DNA of 64,000 bases, taken from the NCBI RefSeq assembly GCF_016598615.1, contig NZ_CP066831.1:186001-250000 (forward strand), read 5' to 3'. Both the position numbers and the translations under genes were made by a program. Each line of letters starts with the position of its first letter. Positions within the stretch are counted from its first letter, which is position 1. The notes beneath the pieces were generated by a model. It was not told the origin of the DNA and ran no database searches. It saw nothing but the letters and a program-made list of their open reading frames with translations. Shown here one piece after another: positions 63,139 through 64,000 of the stretch. This DNA is from Streptomyces liliifuscus. Its GTDB lineage: Bacteria > Actinomycetota > Actinomycetes > Streptomycetales > Streptomycetaceae.

Positions 63139-64000
63139 ATGCGTACGCCCTCCCGCCGTTTGTTCGCGGCGCTTGCTCTCACCCCGCTGCTGGCCGGCTG
63201 TTTCGTGTCCGGCGAGGAGGGTTCGGGTTCGGATGCCGAAGGCGGGTCGACGGGACGGTTGAGGGTCGCTCTCGCCGTGCCGCCGGTGCAGGCGCTTTCC
63301 CCGTACAGCAACGACGCCACTGTGCTGAGCAAGCTCTCCGTCGCCGAAGGCCTGACGGCACTCGACAAGAACGGTGCCGCAGCGTCCGCGCTGGCGAAGT
63401 CGTGGAAGCAGAAGAACGACACCACTTGGACCTTCGAACTCCGCACGGCCACCTTCCAGGACGGCACCCCGGTCACAGCCGACTCGGTCGTCAGCGCGCT
63501 CGGCCACGCGAATGCCGCCGCGGCCAAGCCCCGCGTCCTCAGCGATGTGACCCTCACGGTGAAGGCCGAGGACGCCGACACCGTCACCATCAGCACCAGG
63601 ACCCCGGACCCGGTGCTCCCGCTGCGACTCGCCAGCCCGGCGCTGGCCGTCCTGTCCGCCAAGGCGTACGCCAAGGACGGCACGGTCAGTCCGGTCGGCA
63701 CCGGATCGGGCCCTTTCGAGATCACGAAGCTCACCGGAAAGTCCAAGGCTACGCTCGACCGCTACGACGGCTACTGGGGCGGAAGGGCCAATTCGTCCGG
63801 CGTTGACGTGACATGGATAGCCGACGGCACCGCCCGCGCCAACGCCCTGCGCGGCGGCGAGGTCGACATTGCCGAGTGGATCCCCACCGCCCAGGCGAAG
63901 CTGCTGGACCGGAAGACCCGTCACGAAGTGCCCTCCGTACGCACCGACAGCCTGGTGCTGAACACCGGCAGTGGCCTCTTCACCGAATCGGCCCTCCGTG
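63139..64000 (+). CDS. ABC transporter solute-binding lipoprotein (family 5, peptide/nickel type), partial
   Basis: At least 287 residues, running off the right edge. MRTPSRRLFAALALTPLLAG is followed by Cys21 in a lipobox (LLAGC), so the protein is lipid-anchored outside the membrane. The SBP_bac_5 pattern follows: LRVALAVPPVQALSPY, SVAEGLTALDKNG, SWKQKNDTTWTFELR, TFQDGTPVTADSVV, GTGSGPFEIT, DRYDGYWGG, RANALRGGEVDIAEW. Family members bind oligopeptides, nickel chelates, haem or siderophore-like ligands. The iron-box-like element in front points to metal or metallophore uptake, but that is inference. Permease and ATPase genes are expected beyond 64000. Confidence 0.9.
   Translation, partial: MRTPSRRLFAALALTPLLAGCFVSGEEGSGSDAEGGSTGRLRVALAVPPVQALSPYSNDATVLSKLSVAEGLTALDKNGAAASALAKSWKQKNDTTWTFELRTATFQDGTPVTADSVVSALGHANAAAAKPRVLSDVTLTVKAEDADTVTISTRTPDPVLPLRLASPALAVLSAKAYAKDGTVSPVGTGSGPFEITKLTGKSKATLDRYDGYWGGRANSSGVDVTWIADGTARANALRGGEVDIAEWIPTAQAKLLDRKTRHEVPSVRTDSLVLNTGSGLFTESALR

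Overview
The window is very G+C-rich DNA with the codon bias, gene density and families of a Streptomyces chromosome: paralogous LexA with an actinobacterial SOS box, SpoIIE-type phosphatases fused to sensor domains, Tat- and Sec-exported hydrolases, MMPL and CitMHS transporters, a MocR regulator and many LysR/GntR/TetR/MarR regulators. The number of decayed genes and insertion-sequence fragments suggests an accessory (arm-like) region rather than the conserved core. No rRNA, tRNA, CRISPR array or intact prophage was seen.

Layout. 0.4-6 kb: a membrane PP2C phosphatase, a NarL-type two-component pair and an MMPL exporter, all on the minus strand, with a TetR-like operator facing a carboxymuconolactone-decarboxylase-family gene. 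7.3-11.2 kb: exported carbohydrate/polyester enzymes (an expansin-like protein, a discoidin-domain cutinase of the polyester-hydrolase type, and a Tat-exported esterase). 11.4-16.3 kb: CitMHS transporter, divergent LysR, then a class III CoA-transferase overlapping a CitE-type lyase; two similar 15-bp dyads mark both promoters and suggest one regulon. 16.6-20.6 kb: FadR-type regulator, broken aldo-keto reductase, GH29 alpha-L-fucosidase with lectin-like domains, and a carbohydrate-esterase remnant. 20.75-23.2 kb: an 819-residue PAS-GAF-SpoIIE-HATPase phosphatase. 23.4-26.7 kb: truncated TetR, a small conserved protein, a maleylpyruvate-isomerase-fold protein and a divergent MocR regulator.

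26.7-31.5 kb is an insertion-sequence graveyard (IS630, IS4-type, IS110) enclosing a Tat-exported decarboxylase-family protein with unusually A/T-ended codons and the remains of a flavin aromatic hydroxylase. 32.4-36.1 kb: an 825-residue WD40 protein and a second LexA with a perfect SOS box. 36.1-37.0 kb: pseudogenes. 37.6-41.8 kb: a universal stress protein, a LIP-family secreted lipase and an HSL-type esterase. 42.0-50.1 kb: a glycoside-use cluster (GH78 rhamnosidase divergent from MFS-GH3-TetR) with two palindromic operator candidates in the divergent promoter. 50.2-57.8 kb: a patchwork of small genes, secreted orphan proteins, a RidA/MarR divergent pair, and fossils of mobile DNA (IS5, replication-relaxation protein, recombinase tail, second copy of the IS4-type element). 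58.3-64 kb: vanadium-haloperoxidase-family protein, damaged methyltransferase, secreted lipase with a 23-bp terminator stem, frameshifted VOC protein, and an ABC solute-binding lipoprotein running off the right edge behind an iron-box-like palindrome.

Taken together, the intact genes describe a saprophytic or plant-associated lifestyle: wall loosening, cutin/polyester and lipid ester hydrolysis, release of fucose, rhamnose and glucose, and uptake and CoA-dependent cleavage of an organic acid. Identities come from motif reading only; no database search was run.
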